DNA of 64,000 nucleotides from Macrococcoides bohemicum. GTDB taxonomy: Bacteria > Bacillota > Bacilli > Staphylococcales > Staphylococcaceae. Made by a program: the position numbers and the translations under genes. Shown piece by piece: positions 34,144 through 44,433 of this stretch; position 1 is the stretch's first letter, and each line of letters opens with the position of its first letter. The notes beneath the pieces were generated by a model. The model was not told the DNA's origin. It did no database searches and saw nothing but the letters and a program-made list of their open reading frames with translations. The DNA is taken from NCBI RefSeq assembly GCF_003259675.1, contig NZ_PZJG01000002.1:186001-250000 (forward strand), written 5' to 3'.

Positions 34144-35228
34144 TAGGTGGAGGAATTATCGGAGAAAATATTGTGTACGCACTTAAAAGCCATACAGATA
34201 ATATTGCAATCATAGATGATGCACATGGTTATAAAGCAACACACGCTGCTGGAGGTATGCTCGGGGCACAAAATGAATTTACAGAAGATAGTCCTTTATA
34301 CAGACTATCTGTGCTTGGTCAGCAAATGATGCCTGATCACATTCAGCAACTGGAAAACTTGACTGGATTATCTATTGACCTACAACAACACGGATTGCTT
34401 AAAATCGCTTCACCTGGAGATGAAGAGAATCTAAAGACTCAATACGATTTTCTAAATTCAAAGCATGAACAATTTGAGTGGATAGCTTCAAAAGCGTTAT
34501 CTTCTTATGCGAACGGTTCAATTAATAATGCGTTTGAGCAGGCAATGTGGATTCCTACAGATGGTCAAGTCAATGCTGGTAAATATTTAACTGTTATAAA
34601 GTACGCAAATCAAGATATTCCTCATATTTCAGATCACGTCAAATCCATTAATTACGTAGATGATAAATATCACTTATCAATAAGCGATAAAACCATCATC
34701 TCAGACAAAGTCGTTATTGCAGCTGGATGTAAAAGTGAAGATTTACTTAACATGCTTGATATAGATTTCCCGATGCAAGGCGTGAAAGGAGAAGTCCTGA
34801 CGTTATATCATCCCGATCTTTATTTAAAAGAAACACTATTCCAGACAAACGGACATTATATTGTCCCTAAATCAGACAATCATTATCTGATTGGTGCAAC
34901 AACTTCACTTGATACAAAGCAACAACCAAGTGCAGAAGGTGTAAAATGGTTACTTGAAGAAACGTTTAAACTAATCCCGAAATTACGCGACAGTACCATC
35001 GTCAGCATTGATTGTGGATTCAGACCAGATACCACGTTGCATCGACCTGTCCTCGATCAGTTAGATGAAGGATTATTTCTAGCAACGGGACACTACCGCA
35101 ATGGTATCTTATTATCACGTATTACAGGAGAATTTATGCGTCAAATGATCTTTGAACAAGATGGAGAACTGTATCAACAATTTCAAAAAGATTTTAAGAT
35201 AGGAGAAATTTATGAAAATATACATTAA
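34116..35228 (+). CDS. thiO: Glycine oxidase, thiazole branch of thiamine biosynthesis
   Basis: A 370-residue FAD amine oxidase that makes iminoglycine for ThiG. The Rossmann motif DIVVIGGGIIGENI is at the N-terminus, HAAGGMLGAQNE follows, and GHYRNGILL is the C-terminal FAD/substrate block. The start is odd. AAGGAG (34111-34116) lies 8 bases before ACG 34125, where family alignment would put Met, while the only canonical in-frame start, GTG 34116, has its G in that site. Translation may begin at GTG, or at ACG, or rely on coupling to tenI. It overlaps thiS by 17 bases. Confidence 0.88.
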   Translation: MVTTYDIVVIGGGIIGENIVYALKSHTDNIAIIDDAHGYKATHAAGGMLGAQNEFTEDSPLYRLSVLGQQMMPDHIQQLENLTGLSIDLQQHGLLKIASPGDEENLKTQYDFLNSKHEQFEWIASKALSSYANGSINNAFEQAMWIPTDGQVNAGKYLTVIKYANQDIPHISDHVKSINYVDDKYHLSISDKTIISDKVVIAAGCKSEDLLNMLDIDFPMQGVKGEVLTLYHPDLYLKETLFQTNGHYIVPKSDNHYLIGATTSLDTKQQPSAEGVKWLLEETFKLIPKLRDSTIVSIDCGFRPDTTLHRPVLDQLDEGLFLATGHYRNGILLSRITGEFMRQMIFEQDGELYQQFQKDFKIGEIYENIH

Positions 35229-35409
35229 CGATGAGCCTTTTGAAACAGACAAAACAAATTTATCTGACTTACTCGCAACTTTTACAAGTGATAAAAAGAG
35301 GATTGTAGCGCTTGTGGATGATGTTCCCATCGAACAATCTAAATGGCAATCTATCACTTTGAAACCCGAACAAAAATTAGAATTACTAGAATTCGTTGGA
35401 GGCGGCTAA
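35212..35409 (+). CDS. thiS: Thiamine sulfur-carrier protein ThiS
   Basis: A 65-residue ubiquitin-like carrier ending in Val-Gly-Gly-Gly. ThiF adenylates the last Gly, sulfur is added as a thiocarboxylate, and ThiG uses it for the thiazole ring. AGGAG lies 8 bases before the ATG. It overlaps thiO upstream, and thiG starts 2 bases after its stop. Confidence 0.95.
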   Translation: MKIYINDEPFETDKTNLSDLLATFTSDKKRIVALVDDVPIEQSKWQSITLKPEQKLELLEFVGGG

Positions 35410-35410
35410 T

Positions 35411-36178
35411 ATGTTAAAAATAGGACCCTTGGAATTATCTTCTCGTTTAATATTAGGAACAGGCAAGTTTAAAGATGGAGAGACACAAAAGAAAGCAGTT
35501 GAAATCAGCGAAACAAATGCGTTAACTTTTGCAGTACGACGTATGAGTTTATATGATAAATCACTCCCTAACCCACTAGAATCTGTAGATTTAGATAAAT
35601 ATATCACCTTTCCAAACACAGCAGGCGCAAAAACAGCTGAAGAAGCGGTAAAGATAGCAGAAATTGCACGTAGTGCAGGTATGTGTGACATGATTAAAGT
35701 TGAAATTATCGGTGATGATACAACGCTTCTACCAGATAGTATCGAAACATATAAAGCATGTGAGATTCTTTTAGAAAAAGGATATATCGTATGCCCATAC
35801 ATCCCTTGTGATGTCGTCCTTGCAAAAAAATTAGAGGCATTAGGTTGTCATGCTATTATGCCACTTGGTGCGCCGATTGGGACAGGCCTTGGTATCAATG
35901 ATCCATTAAATCTAAAATATATTATCGATGCAGTTAACGTCCCAGTCATCGTTGATGCAGGTATTGGTTCACCTAAAGACGCAAGCTTTGCGATGGAACT
36001 CGGTGCAGATGCAGTGTTACTCAATACAGCTGTCTCAAATGCAAAAGACCCGATTAAGATGGCTGAAGCAATGAAATATGCCGTACAGGCTGGTCAACTC
36101 GGATTTGAAGCAGGACGCATTCCTAAGAAATATACTGCCCAAGCATCAAGTCCTATGGAAGGTCTTGAGTTTCTATGA
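35411..36178 (+). CDS. thiG: Thiazole synthase
   Basis: A 255-residue TIM barrel that builds the thiazole phosphate from 1-deoxyxylulose 5-phosphate, iminoglycine and ThiS-thiocarboxylate. Conserved blocks: [17 protein letters not shown], the Lys Schiff-base strand [26 protein letters not shown] and [16 protein letters not shown] 35411 has GGAGG supplied by the thiS terminal Gly codons. It overlaps thiF by 4 bases (ATGA). Confidence 0.96.
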   Translation: MLKIGPLELSSRLILGTGKFKDGETQKKAVEISETNALTFAVRRMSLYDKSLPNPLESVDLDKYITFPNTAGAKTAEEAVKIAEIARSAGMCDMIKVEIIGDDTTLLPDSIETYKACEILLEKGYIVCPYIPCDVVLAKKLEALGCHAIMPLGAPIGTGLGINDPLNLKYIIDAVNVPVIVDAGIGSPKDASFAMELGADAVLLNTAVSNAKDPIKMAEAMKYAVQAGQLGFEAGRIPKKYTAQASSPMEGLEFL

Positions 36179-37164
36179 GCGAACGATTTGATCGACAAAT
36201 CAAATCACCTGGTTTCGGACAAGCAGCACAAGATAAATTAAGCAGCAGCACATTTCTTATTATTGGAGGCGGCGCATTAGGAAGTACAGTAAGTGAAATG
36301 CTTGCTAGAAGTGGTGCTGGACATCTAGTAATTTGCGATATGGATGTTGTATCACTTAGTAATCTACATCGTCAAAGTCTTTTTGATGAAGCAGATAGTG
36401 CTGCTTATACTTTAAAAGTTGATGCTTTAGCGTCGCACATCAACCGTATAAATAGTAATGTAAAAGTGACTACGCTATCTGAAGAAGTGACAGTAAAGAA
36501 TATCGAATCCATTATTGAAAAATATAAACCACTTCTCACCGTTGACGGTACTGATAATTTTTCAACGCGTTATATCATTAATGATGCGTGCCATAAACAT
36601 AATATCCCATGGATATATGGTGCGTGTCTAAATGTACATGGAACTGTTTATGGTATAGAAAATCAACCATGCTTGAGATGTATTCTGCCTAATGAACCCA
36701 ATACCGGACAAGATTGTGCTATTTCAGGCATTATGCCACAAACTGCTCACCTCGTTGCAAGTATTCAAGTTTCAGAAGTAATGCATTATATCAGTCATGG
36801 TCATTTTTCAGGAAAACTTACAACAATAGATTGTGAAAAAATGATATTTAAAAGTAGAAATATTGATGCCATACACAATCCTGCATGCCCTACATGTACC
36901 ATTAAAGATTATCCTTCACTTAAACAGTCATTTACCCATGTCACTAAGATGTGTCGAGGGAAATATCAAACTCACATACCTTCTTCTTTATTTAATAACA
37001 TAAACAAACATATTATTCATCAAAATGAACATTTCAAATTACTTTCTTTCATGGATCATAAGATACATCTCCTTAATAATGGCCGTATTATTATATTTGA
37101 TGTATATTCTAGTAAAGAAGCTATAGCTGTTATTGAAGATTTGATAAAGTATGCACAAAAATAA
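36175..37164 (+). CDS. thiF: ThiS adenylyltransferase
   Basis: A 329-residue E1-like enzyme that adenylates ThiS. ATP loop [15 protein letters not shown] at residues 29-43, [16 protein letters not shown], and [16 protein letters not shown]. The Cys pairs CLRC and CPTC form the zinc site. A C-terminal extension of about 80 residues beginning near KMCRGKYQ parallels that of MoeB at 9778-10773, so the two are paralogues. Last gene of the TPP-controlled operon, followed by a terminator. Confidence 0.92.
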   Translation: MSERFDRQIKSPGFGQAAQDKLSSSTFLIIGGGALGSTVSEMLARSGAGHLVICDMDVVSLSNLHRQSLFDEADSAAYTLKVDALASHINRINSNVKVTTLSEEVTVKNIESIIEKYKPLLTVDGTDNFSTRYIINDACHKHNIPWIYGACLNVHGTVYGIENQPCLRCILPNEPNTGQDCAISGIMPQTAHLVASIQVSEVMHYISHGHFSGKLTTIDCEKMIFKSRNIDAIHNPACPTCTIKDYPSLKQSFTHVTKMCRGKYQTHIPSSLFNNINKHIIHQNEHFKLLSFMDHKIHLLNNGRIIIFDVYSSKEAIAVIEDLIKYAQK

Positions 37165-37190
37165 AAAGACATATAATATATGTCTTTTTA
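37163..37190 (+). terminator. Terminator of the thi operon
   Basis: AAAAAGACATAT and ATATGTCTTTTT (37163-37174, 37178-37189) form a 12-bp stem with a 3-base loop. Confidence 0.85.
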
Positions 37191-37293
37191 TTGTATCTTT
37201 CCACCCTATTTGTTATATTGATATATACCGTTTTTTTAAAATGATGTTATAAAAATGTGCATAATTATTATATTAGTATAAAGAAGGGATTAC

Positions 37294-39975
37294 ATGAAAA
37301 ACGCATATCAACTATTCTTACATGACCTAAAAAATATTAAACGCACTCCGAGCTTTATCATCTTACTCATTGGATTATCAATATTACCATCATTTTATGC
37401 ATGGTTTAATTTGAAGTCCTCATGGGATCCTTATTCCAACACAAAGTATTTACAAGTCGCTGTTATCAATCATGATACTGGAGCGGAAGTTAAAGGAAAA
37501 AAAGTCAATGTTGGTAATCAACTTGTCAAATCACTTCATAACAATGATAAGTTTGACTGGAAATTTAAAAATAATTTGAAAGATGCTAATCACAAACTGC
37601 GTATGGGGGAATACTACGCAATTATTCATATTCCAAAAAACTTTTCTAAAGATATGACGAGTATTTTTCACAAAGAACCAAAACGCGCCCATATCGATTA
37701 TAAAGTAAATCAAAAAATTAATGCTATTGCGCCTAAGATGACAAATGCAGGCGCTACTGCCATCACTGAATCATTAAACGAAAAATTTGTAGATGCTGCC
37801 ACAAAAGCACTTTTACAGGAAAGTAATCGAGCAGGCATTAAAATTGAAGATCAGATTCCTCTTTACCACAAGATTGAGAATGCAGTATTTGATGCTGAAC
37901 GTGCACTTCCGGATATCGAACGATTTAGAAAGGCTGTAATTAAAATCGATGAACATCAAGGTGACATCACAAAATATGCTGATGAATTCTACAGCTTAAA
38001 TCAATATCGCGACAAACTTAATGGCGGTGCTGACAAAATCATTGAAGCAAATCAACATACATCAGATATAAATGCATTAGGTCAGATGATTGTTAATCTT
38101 AATAATAACTTACCGCGTATTGAGAATGCATTACAAAGGGCAAATACGATTGAACAAAAGTTTCCAGAAATCAATAATTCTGTGCAACAGGGCATCGAAG
38201 CTACTACTAAAGCACAACATGTTTTAAATCAATCCCAAAATGCTATGCCTGAAGTTCATAACAAGATTAATACTGCCCAGGAAGTAGATAAAAAAGGACA
38301 ACAGAAATTAAGCACAGTTGATATCAAACCTGCCTACACAGCACTACAAGAAGGGCTCAATGCAATCAATCGCTTAATCGCAGATCAAGCCACTACAACA
38401 ATAGATATGTTGAATCAGTTAAATGAACTTGCTCAGCAAAAGCCAGGGGCATCTGAGACGCTAACAAAGAATTTAAAAGTATATCAGGATAACATTAATC
38501 AGACTATCCGTTTCAACAATGAGATGATTCGTATTATGAATGATGTGAATGATTTAGGATTTGATACAACTGCAATTTCAAAGGAATTGAATAACGTCAA
38601 CCAGTCACTTGATGCTCTTAATAAAACAATTTCAAGTGCTATATCACAATCTAGGTCAAATCAATCTGTTAATATTAATCAGGAAGCTATTAAATCAGCA
38701 CAAAACTCACTTAAAGCGTTGAACACTTTCTCTAATACAACAATGCCAGATATTTTTGAAAAAGGACTATCAAGCCTTAGTGGTGACTTAGATTCTATTG
38801 CGCAAAAATTAAACACTGCGCAAGCATTTGCCAATAAAGTCGATGGCATATTAATTGAAGCATCCCGTGTTACTAATGAAGCGAATACAACACTGAACCA
38901 AATTAACCAACAACTTCCATCACTCGAACAACGCTTCAAACAAATTAATCATACAGCTCAGACAAACTATCCGTTGTTCAAATCAAAGATTGGTCAGGCA
39001 AGCAATTTTGTACAATCTGATTTACCTAGTGTATTAAATGACTTGGAACGCTTGAGTAACTTTGCTGAAAAAGACTTACCTGGTGTATTAAATAAATATG
39101 ATAGTACATCAAAATTATTAAAGAATAATCTCCCGGGTGCACAAAATGGTATTCATGACCTTGCTCAATTCGCGCGTGATGAACTACCGGCTATCGAAAA
39201 AGACATTAAAAAATCTGCCAAAAAACTAAGAAGTTTCGATCATAAAGATACTTTAAATAAACTTGTTAAATTGCTGAAAAATGATATGAAGAACCAATCT
39301 GATTATTTTGCTAAACCTATTCAACTTGATGAAACTCAAGTATTTCCAATACCTAATTATGGTTCTGCTAGTGCACCGTTCTATACAGCATTAGCACTTT
39401 GGGTCGGAGCGTTGCTATGTGGTAACTTACTTACTACTGAATTAAGAGATCCGGCGATTAAAGACAAGTTTAGTTTACGTGAAATATATCTTGGCCGAAT
39501 GATTTTATTTCTTCTAATCAGTATCGCTCAGGCAATAATCGTCGTACTTGGTAACTTGTTTATTTTAGATGCTTATGCAAAGCATCCTGTATTAAATGTA
39601 ATATTTGCAATTCTTGTTGGACTGGCATTCACAGTTATCGTCTATACGCTTGTAAGTTTACTTGGCAATATCGGTAAAGCAGTTGCCATCATTATTATGG
39701 TATTGCAAATTGCCGGTGGGGGTGGCACATTCCCAATACAAGTTACACCATTGTTCTTCCAGCGTATACATCCGTTCCTGCCATTTACTTACGCTGTAGA
39801 CTTACTGAGAGAAGCTGTAGGTGGTATCATCCCTGAACTGACATGGTCAAAACTTGGATTTTTATATTTGATCACAGCCATTATTTTTGCGTTCGGTTTA
39901 GCCATGAAACCTAGATTTGAACCGATTAAGAAAGGATTCTATGCTCGAAGTCAGGCGAGTAACTTAGTAGAATAA
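37294..39975 (+). CDS. YhgE/Pip-family ABC-2-like membrane protein
   Basis: An 893-residue protein. One hydrophobic segment at about residues 20-40 (FIILLIGLSILPSFYAWFN) is followed by the YhgE N-terminal block (VAVINHDTGAEVKGKKV), a roughly 600-residue extracellular region rich in Asn/Gln and leucine heptads, probably coiled coil, and five hydrophobic segments after about residue 690 that end with an ABC-2-type permease pattern. Related proteins are phage infection protein Pip and the type VII secretion component EsaA, but no other type VII genes are nearby. AAGAAGGG precedes the ATG. Confidence 0.85.
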   Translation: MKNAYQLFLHDLKNIKRTPSFIILLIGLSILPSFYAWFNLKSSWDPYSNTKYLQVAVINHDTGAEVKGKKVNVGNQLVKSLHNNDKFDWKFKNNLKDANHKLRMGEYYAIIHIPKNFSKDMTSIFHKEPKRAHIDYKVNQKINAIAPKMTNAGATAITESLNEKFVDAATKALLQESNRAGIKIEDQIPLYHKIENAVFDAERALPDIERFRKAVIKIDEHQGDITKYADEFYSLNQYRDKLNGGADKIIEANQHTSDINALGQMIVNLNNNLPRIENALQRANTIEQKFPEINNSVQQGIEATTKAQHVLNQSQNAMPEVHNKINTAQEVDKKGQQKLSTVDIKPAYTALQEGLNAINRLIADQATTTIDMLNQLNELAQQKPGASETLTKNLKVYQDNINQTIRFNNEMIRIMNDVNDLGFDTTAISKELNNVNQSLDALNKTISSAISQSRSNQSVNINQEAIKSAQNSLKALNTFSNTTMPDIFEKGLSSLSGDLDSIAQKLNTAQAFANKVDGILIEASRVTNEANTTLNQINQQLPSLEQRFKQINHTAQTNYPLFKSKIGQASNFVQSDLPSVLNDLERLSNFAEKDLPGVLNKYDSTSKLLKNNLPGAQNGIHDLAQFARDELPAIEKDIKKSAKKLRSFDHKDTLNKLVKLLKNDMKNQSDYFAKPIQLDETQVFPIPNYGSASAPFYTALALWVGALLCGNLLTTELRDPAIKDKFSLREIYLGRMILFLLISIAQAIIVVLGNLFILDAYAKHPVLNVIFAILVGLAFTVIVYTLVSLLGNIGKAVAIIIMVLQIAGGGGTFPIQVTPLFFQRIHPFLPFTYAVDLLREAVGGIIPELTWSKLGFLYLITAIIFAFGLAMKPRFEPIKKGFYARSQASNLVE

Positions 39976-40039
39976 GCACCCTATTATTTTTAAAATATTG
40001 TTGATATAATGGCTTTACATGATTAAAGGAGTTTTTCAA

Positions 40040-40873
40040 TTGAATTATCAGGATAACTTATTATTCAAGACATTCATTACAATAGTAGGGTCGTTTCTTA
40101 TTGCATTTGCATTTAATGTCTTCTTATTACCTAATGATGTATTGAGCAGTGGTATCGGAGGACTTGCTTTACTATTAAATAAATTATTGCATGTTGATGC
40201 AGGCCTATTAAATCTTCTATTAAACCTGCCTTTATTGATACTTGGATTTATGAAATTAAATAAATCTGTAATGTACAATACAATACTGAGTGTAATTGTT
40301 GTTTCGTTTTTTCTAACTGTCATTCCGACAGAAAGCATCGCAAATGAACTTTTTGTAAATGTAATTTTTGGGGGTGTAATCGTCGGTATCGGTGTTGGTA
40401 TCATCCTAAAATATTCAGGTACTACAGGTGGCATGGACATCGTAGCGATGATTATCAGTCAAAATAGCAATGTATCTATCGGTCTTATCATGACGATTCT
40501 AAATGGTATTATTATTATTTGTTCAGGTTTCTTATTTGACTGGAACCTGGCGCTGATGACTTTACTTTCAATATATATTACCGGCAAGACTGTTGATACA
40601 ATCTTTACATCCAATATTAAATTAACCGTTAATATTATCACTTCTAACTATGAAGCGGTTAGACAAGGTTTAATTGATGAGATTTATCGTGGTATCACTG
40701 TGACAGATGTTTATGGGGGGTATTCTAACGATCAGAAACACATGATTACAATGGTGCTTACACGTTATGAATTACCTAATGTCATCAAGATTGCTAAAAC
40801 TCACGATGAAAATTGTTTTATCAATGTTTATGAAACAACCGAAGTTCATGGAAATTTTGCACGTAATCAATAA
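40040..40873 (+). CDS. YitT-family membrane protein (DUF161/DUF2179)
   Basis: A 277-residue protein with five to six hydrophobic segments in two YitT repeats (the first with GIGGLALLLN, the second with YSGTTGGMDIVAMIIS) and a cytoplasmic DUF2179 domain at the end (RGITVTDVYGGYSNDQKHMI and HDENCFINV). TTG 40040 is the likely start because AAAGGAG (40025-40031) lies 8 bases upstream; the ATG at 40019 lies before that site. Function of the family is not established. A bidirectional terminator follows. Confidence 0.82.
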   Translation: MNYQDNLLFKTFITIVGSFLIAFAFNVFLLPNDVLSSGIGGLALLLNKLLHVDAGLLNLLLNLPLLILGFMKLNKSVMYNTILSVIVVSFFLTVIPTESIANELFVNVIFGGVIVGIGVGIILKYSGTTGGMDIVAMIISQNSNVSIGLIMTILNGIIIICSGFLFDWNLALMTLLSIYITGKTVDTIFTSNIKLTVNIITSNYEAVRQGLIDEIYRGITVTDVYGGYSNDQKHMITMVLTRYELPNVIKIAKTHDENCFINVYETTEVHGNFARNQ

Positions 40874-40876
40874 AAA

Positions 40877-40914
40877 AACAAAGCACACTGTATTCATTTA
40901 CAGTGTGCTTTGTT
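40877..40914. terminator. Bidirectional terminator between yitT-like gene and esterase
   Basis: AACAAAGCACACTGTA and TACAGTGTGCTTTGTT form a perfect 16-bp stem; it overlaps the end of the esterase gene on the minus strand. Confidence 0.9.
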
Positions 40915-41809
40915 CATCTATAATATTTTTAAAAAAATTTATTTCATCTATAGTACATTGCTTTGCATTCGATCTTCTAATATCCATTTGAAAGTTGTGT
41001 TGCGCAAAAAAGTCACCTCTACCATACTCTCTATATATCGTTTTAATACCACTTCTTCTCAGATAAAGAAGTATTTCTGGTGCCTTACCCACAAGCAAGT
41101 CATTTACACTACTTGCAACAAAAGTAGGAGGAAAATTTTTATCAATAAATGGTTCACAGTTAATTTCATTTTGTTTCTTGTGAAAATCTTTACCAACATA
41201 ATCCTGCATTAAACCTCTAACCATAAAGCGTGTAAAGGATTTTTTCTTTGCAATCGCTATATCGATTGCATTAAAGAAACCGCAGTTAATAGCAATACCC
41301 AATACATTAATAATTGGTAGCTCTATCTGAAAAAATTGATGGTATCTAGGATTATTAAGTATCGTCACATATTGCGCCATAATTTGAGCACCTGCCGAAT
41401 CGCCTATCATAAATAACTGGTTAATATTTAAACTGTATTGTCCATGGTTTTTATGTAACCAGTGCATACATTCATTAAGCTGGACAATCGGTGTAGGATA
41501 CTTCAGCTTTGGCGCTAAGTCGTAATCATAGCTTACTACAGCAAAACCATGTGATGCGAGCGTCATGCAATATGCTTCATATGTTTCTTTTGTAGAATAT
41601 ACATATCCTCCACCATGAATATTAACAATGATAGGATAGCGTTCCTTGCGATAATATGGATAATAAATATTCAGCGTTGCATTCTTTTTACGATTGGTAT
41701 ATGTAATATCTTTTATAGCACGGACTCCATCAGGCTTCTCATTAAATATATCTTTATACTGATCCATCGTCTTAATAAATGTGTTAAATAACATTGATTG
41801 AATCGTCAC
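40898..41809 (-). CDS. Alpha/beta-hydrolase, hormone-sensitive-lipase-like esterase
   Basis: A 303-residue esterase. The HSL-family oxyanion motif HGGGY precedes the nucleophile elbow GDSAGA (catalytic Ser), followed by Asp in SSVNDLLVG and His in FAQHNF. No signal peptide is seen. I choose GTG 41809, with GGAG 8 bases upstream within the intergenic AATGGAGTG; the frame is open further up but there overlaps mnhG. It starts 13 bases after mnhG with no terminator, so it appears to be the last gene of the antiporter operon. Substrate unknown. Confidence 0.8.
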   Translation of the reverse strand: MTIQSMLFNTFIKTMDQYKDIFNEKPDGVRAIKDITYTNRKKNATLNIYYPYYRKERYPIIVNIHGGGYVYSTKETYEAYCMTLASHGFAVVSYDYDLAPKLKYPTPIVQLNECMHWLHKNHGQYSLNINQLFMIGDSAGAQIMAQYVTILNNPRYHQFFQIELPIINVLGIAINCGFFNAIDIAIAKKKSFTRFMVRGLMQDYVGKDFHKKQNEINCEPFIDKNFPPTFVASSVNDLLVGKAPEILLYLRRSGIKTIYREYGRGDFFAQHNFQMDIRRSNAKQCTIDEINFFKNIIDEQSTL

Positions 41810-41822
41810 TCTTGTCACTCCA

Positions 41823-42218
41823 TTATTTATCTTTTGATAACGCCTTGTCCTTAGAAGTTTTCTTTTGAGTAGGCAGCAAATCATTTAAATGCTTACCTTT
41901 TGAACCTTCAACTTTCATCTCTACACCACTATTATACGCAGCACGTGTAATGAGATGTCCAGCGACAGGACTTGTTAAATATAAGAAAAATATACCGAGC
42001 AACAACCGAAAACTCACATAACCATCATTGACGATAAAATAAACGAAAACACCGATTAACGTAAGTAATACAGCAAGTGTGGAGCTTTTTGTCGCTGCAT
42101 GACTTCGTGTATAAACATCTTTAAATATCAATATGCCTATTGCGCTAATAAGTGCCATAATACTACCTACAAAAATAACAACCGAAAGAATGAGATTGAT
42201 ACTATCGTTTACGTTCAA
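41823..42218 (-). CDS. mnhG: Na+/H+ antiporter subunit G
   Basis: A 131-residue MnhG/MrpG subunit with three hydrophobic segments. Family blocks: SAIGILIFKDVYTRSHAATKSSTLAV and GHLITRAAYNSG. TTG 42218 is chosen because AGGTG lies 6 bases upstream inside the end of mnhF and it gives the family length. It is followed by an extra charged tail of about 25 residues (TQKKTSKDK-type). Confidence 0.9.
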   Translation of the reverse strand: MNVNDSINLILSVVIFVGSIMALISAIGILIFKDVYTRSHAATKSSTLAVLLTLIGVFVYFIVNDGYVSFRLLLGIFFLYLTSPVAGHLITRAAYNSGVEMKVEGSKGKHLNDLLPTQKKTSKDKALSKDK

Positions 42219-42480
42219 AGATAACACCTCGCTCGATAAATCTTGATGTTGCGATTGTACTGATAAACGACAATACACCAATAATTAAAATCGCTTCTAA
42301 AAATAGCGTCGTATCCATGATTAAACACATAATACTTACACTCGACATTACCATCGCACCAATACTATCGAAAGCTACTACTCTATCCGGTAAGGAAGGT
42401 CCAGCAATAACACGATATAACACTATCATTATAGCAATACCATATATCACTAGTGCAGCTTGAATCAGTATCATACTCAT
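42202..42480 (-). CDS. mnhF: Na+/H+ antiporter subunit F
   Basis: A 92-residue subunit with three hydrophobic segments and the MrpF signature RVIAGPSLPDRVVAFDSIG. It overlaps mnhE by 4 bases upstream and mnhG downstream. Confidence 0.92.
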   Translation of the reverse strand: MSMILIQAALVIYGIAIMIVLYRVIAGPSLPDRVVAFDSIGAMVMSSVSIMCLIMDTTLFLEAILIIGVLSFISTIATSRFIERGVIFERKR

Positions 42481-42962
42481 GTTTCTCCTACCTCCTTAAT
42501 AACGCGTTCATAACGTTTAATAGATTTTAATAATTTCATATTTTCTGATGGTGTCGCATGTAATGTATGGATAAATAATTTCTTATTATCATGTGATAAA
42601 CGAAGCACTACTGAACCTGGGGTTAATATAATCAGCATCATTAAACTTGTAATTTCCCAATTCTTCTTCATCGATGTATTATATGTGACAACCCCCGGAG
42701 CAATCTTGTGCGGAATAAATAAGATGTGATACATCGTTGAAAGACTTGAGCTCATAAGTTCATAGTTGAAGATCAAAACAAGCTTTAATAAAATCATTAC
42801 CTTCCATAAATAGAACTGATGTCCGAAAAAACGATGTATGATGTAGAGAATAATAATACCGATTAAATATCCTTTTATAAACGTTGATAAATAGATGCGA
42901 TCTTCATCCACCATAAGCACCCAAATCATAGCGATAAATAAATTTAATACAACCTGTGCGAT
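42477..42962 (-). CDS. mnhE: Na+/H+ antiporter subunit E (non-canonical start)
   Basis: MnhE/MrpE of about 161 residues, with the family pattern WEITSLMMLIILTPGSVVL in the middle and RYERVIKEVGE at the end. The family N-terminus (M-A-x-x-x-L-N-L) aligns with codons ATC-GCA-CAG at 42962, which has GGAGG 8 bases upstream, but there is no ATG, GTG or TTG there. ATT 42965 is the neighbouring option. The first canonical start, ATG 42929, would remove most of the first membrane segment. Either ATC/ATT initiation or a base change is implied. Confidence 0.85.
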   Translation of the reverse strand: MAQVVLNLFIAMIWVLMVDEDRIYLSTFIKGYLIGIIILYIIHRFFGHQFYLWKVMILLKLVLIFNYELMSSSLSTMYHILFIPHKIAPGVVTYNTSMKKNWEITSLMMLIILTPGSVVLRLSHDNKKLFIHTLHATPSENMKLLKSIKRYERVIKEVGET

Positions 42963-42966
42963 AATC

Positions 42967-44433
42967 TTATCCTCCCATCATGACATTTTCTATATAGCGT
43001 TCGTAATGAATTGCTGATAAATGTTGTTGTAACGGTGTAGCAAAAATAGAAATCATACAAGTGATGACTAATACCACGCCAATTACAGTCAACTTCTTAC
43101 CATATGGTTTATTTAATTCATGTCTTTGTGCATCGTTCAGCTGAACACAAGATCGATTCTCTTCTCCAAAGAACAAAGTGATAAACATACGTATCATCGC
43201 AAACATTCCTACGAAAGTACCAATAACCATTACTATTGCATAACCTAGTGGATGCGCATCCATACCAGCTTGCAGTATCAATAATTTTCCGGGAAACCCT
43301 CCTGTAAAAGGCATTCCTCCTATCGCAAATACAAAAAATAGCACAATCATGGCGGTAACTTTAGCATGATAAAATAATCCTTGTTTATATTTCATATTGA
43401 TAAGTCCAAATCTTTTTACGATGAGACCTGCTAAAAGAAATAAACAAGATTTCACCAACATATCATTTAACGTATACATCACTGCACCATCTATACCTTT
43501 TTGACTAAATGTAGAAATGCCATAATAGATGATTCCTATAGATAATATAATCTGGTAACAAAACATCAATTTAATTTCTTTGTATTTGATAACACCTAAC
43601 ATACCGATAATGACTGTAGCAGTAGCCATATATAAAATAATAGGTGATAACATGGACTGATAAGGTACGAAGATTACTGTTGTTGTTCTTATCATCGCAT
43701 AGACGCCTACTTTAGTTAATAACGCCGCAAATACTGCACCAATTTCGTAAGACAACACACTATAAGATCTTGGTAGCCAAATAAATACAAATAATGCTGA
43801 TTTTAAACTAAATACTACGACAAATAATAAAACGATGACGGCATGTTCAGGAATAAACCCAGCTTCCTCCATTCGCATTCCTAAATGAGCGAAATTTAAT
43901 GTACCATATACACGATACAAAATTCCAATACCAATCAGAAATACCCATGAACCAATCAAATTTAATACAACGTACGTAATACTCGCCTTAAACTGATATT
44001 TTTTCTTACCGACAACAATTAATATAAACGATGACAGTAACATAACTTCAAACATTACAAATAGATTAAAGATGTCGGCAGTTAAGAAAGACCCGTTTAC
44101 ACCAGCCAGAATAAATAAAATAAAAGGTACTGTTAAGTCTTTGAGTTGGTTAATATATTGGAAATATAGCACAACAATCACTACAACGATGCTCACAATA
44201 ACGAACAACAAACTCATCAGATCCCCGTAAAGTTGGATTCCGTATGGTGCACTATAACCACCTAAACTTAAAATAATAGGTTTTTCTATAGAAGAATAAG
44301 CTAAGACAATAGTAGTAATCAAACTTATAAATAAAATAGCAATAGCAATCGTATATATTCTTTTATCCTTTAAATACGTAAATACACCTAATAATATAGG
44401 AATTAATACAGGTACAATCAATAAATTACTCAT
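42967..44433 (-). CDS. mnhD: Na+/H+ antiporter subunit D
   Basis: A 488-residue membrane protein of 13-14 segments, homologous to proton-pumping NuoM/N subunits of complex I. The conserved Glu in FVMFEVMLLSSFILI and the Lys residues in KSALFVFIWLPRSYS mark the proton path. It overlaps mnhC by 8 bases and supplies the ribosome site for mnhE at its last codons (ATGGGAGGATAA). Confidence 0.95.
   Translation of the reverse strand: MSNLLIVPVLIPILLGVFTYLKDKRIYTIAIAILFISLITTIVLAYSSIEKPIILSLGGYSAPYGIQLYGDLMSLLFVIVSIVVVIVVLYFQYINQLKDLTVPFILFILAGVNGSFLTADIFNLFVMFEVMLLSSFILIVVGKKKYQFKASITYVVLNLIGSWVFLIGIGILYRVYGTLNFAHLGMRMEEAGFIPEHAVIVLLFVVVFSLKSALFVFIWLPRSYSVLSYEIGAVFAALLTKVGVYAMIRTTTVIFVPYQSMLSPIILYMATATVIIGMLGVIKYKEIKLMFCYQIILSIGIIYYGISTFSQKGIDGAVMYTLNDMLVKSCLFLLAGLIVKRFGLINMKYKQGLFYHAKVTAMIVLFFVFAIGGMPFTGGFPGKLLILQAGMDAHPLGYAIVMVIGTFVGMFAMIRMFITLFFGEENRSCVQLNDAQRHELNKPYGKKLTVIGVVLVITCMISIFATPLQQHLSAIHYERYIENVMMGG

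Noticed and set aside
37294-39975. YhgE/Pip protein as EsaA of a type VII secretion locus
   Set aside because: No esxA, essA-C or WXG100 genes are adjacent and the neighbours are thi and yitT-like genes.
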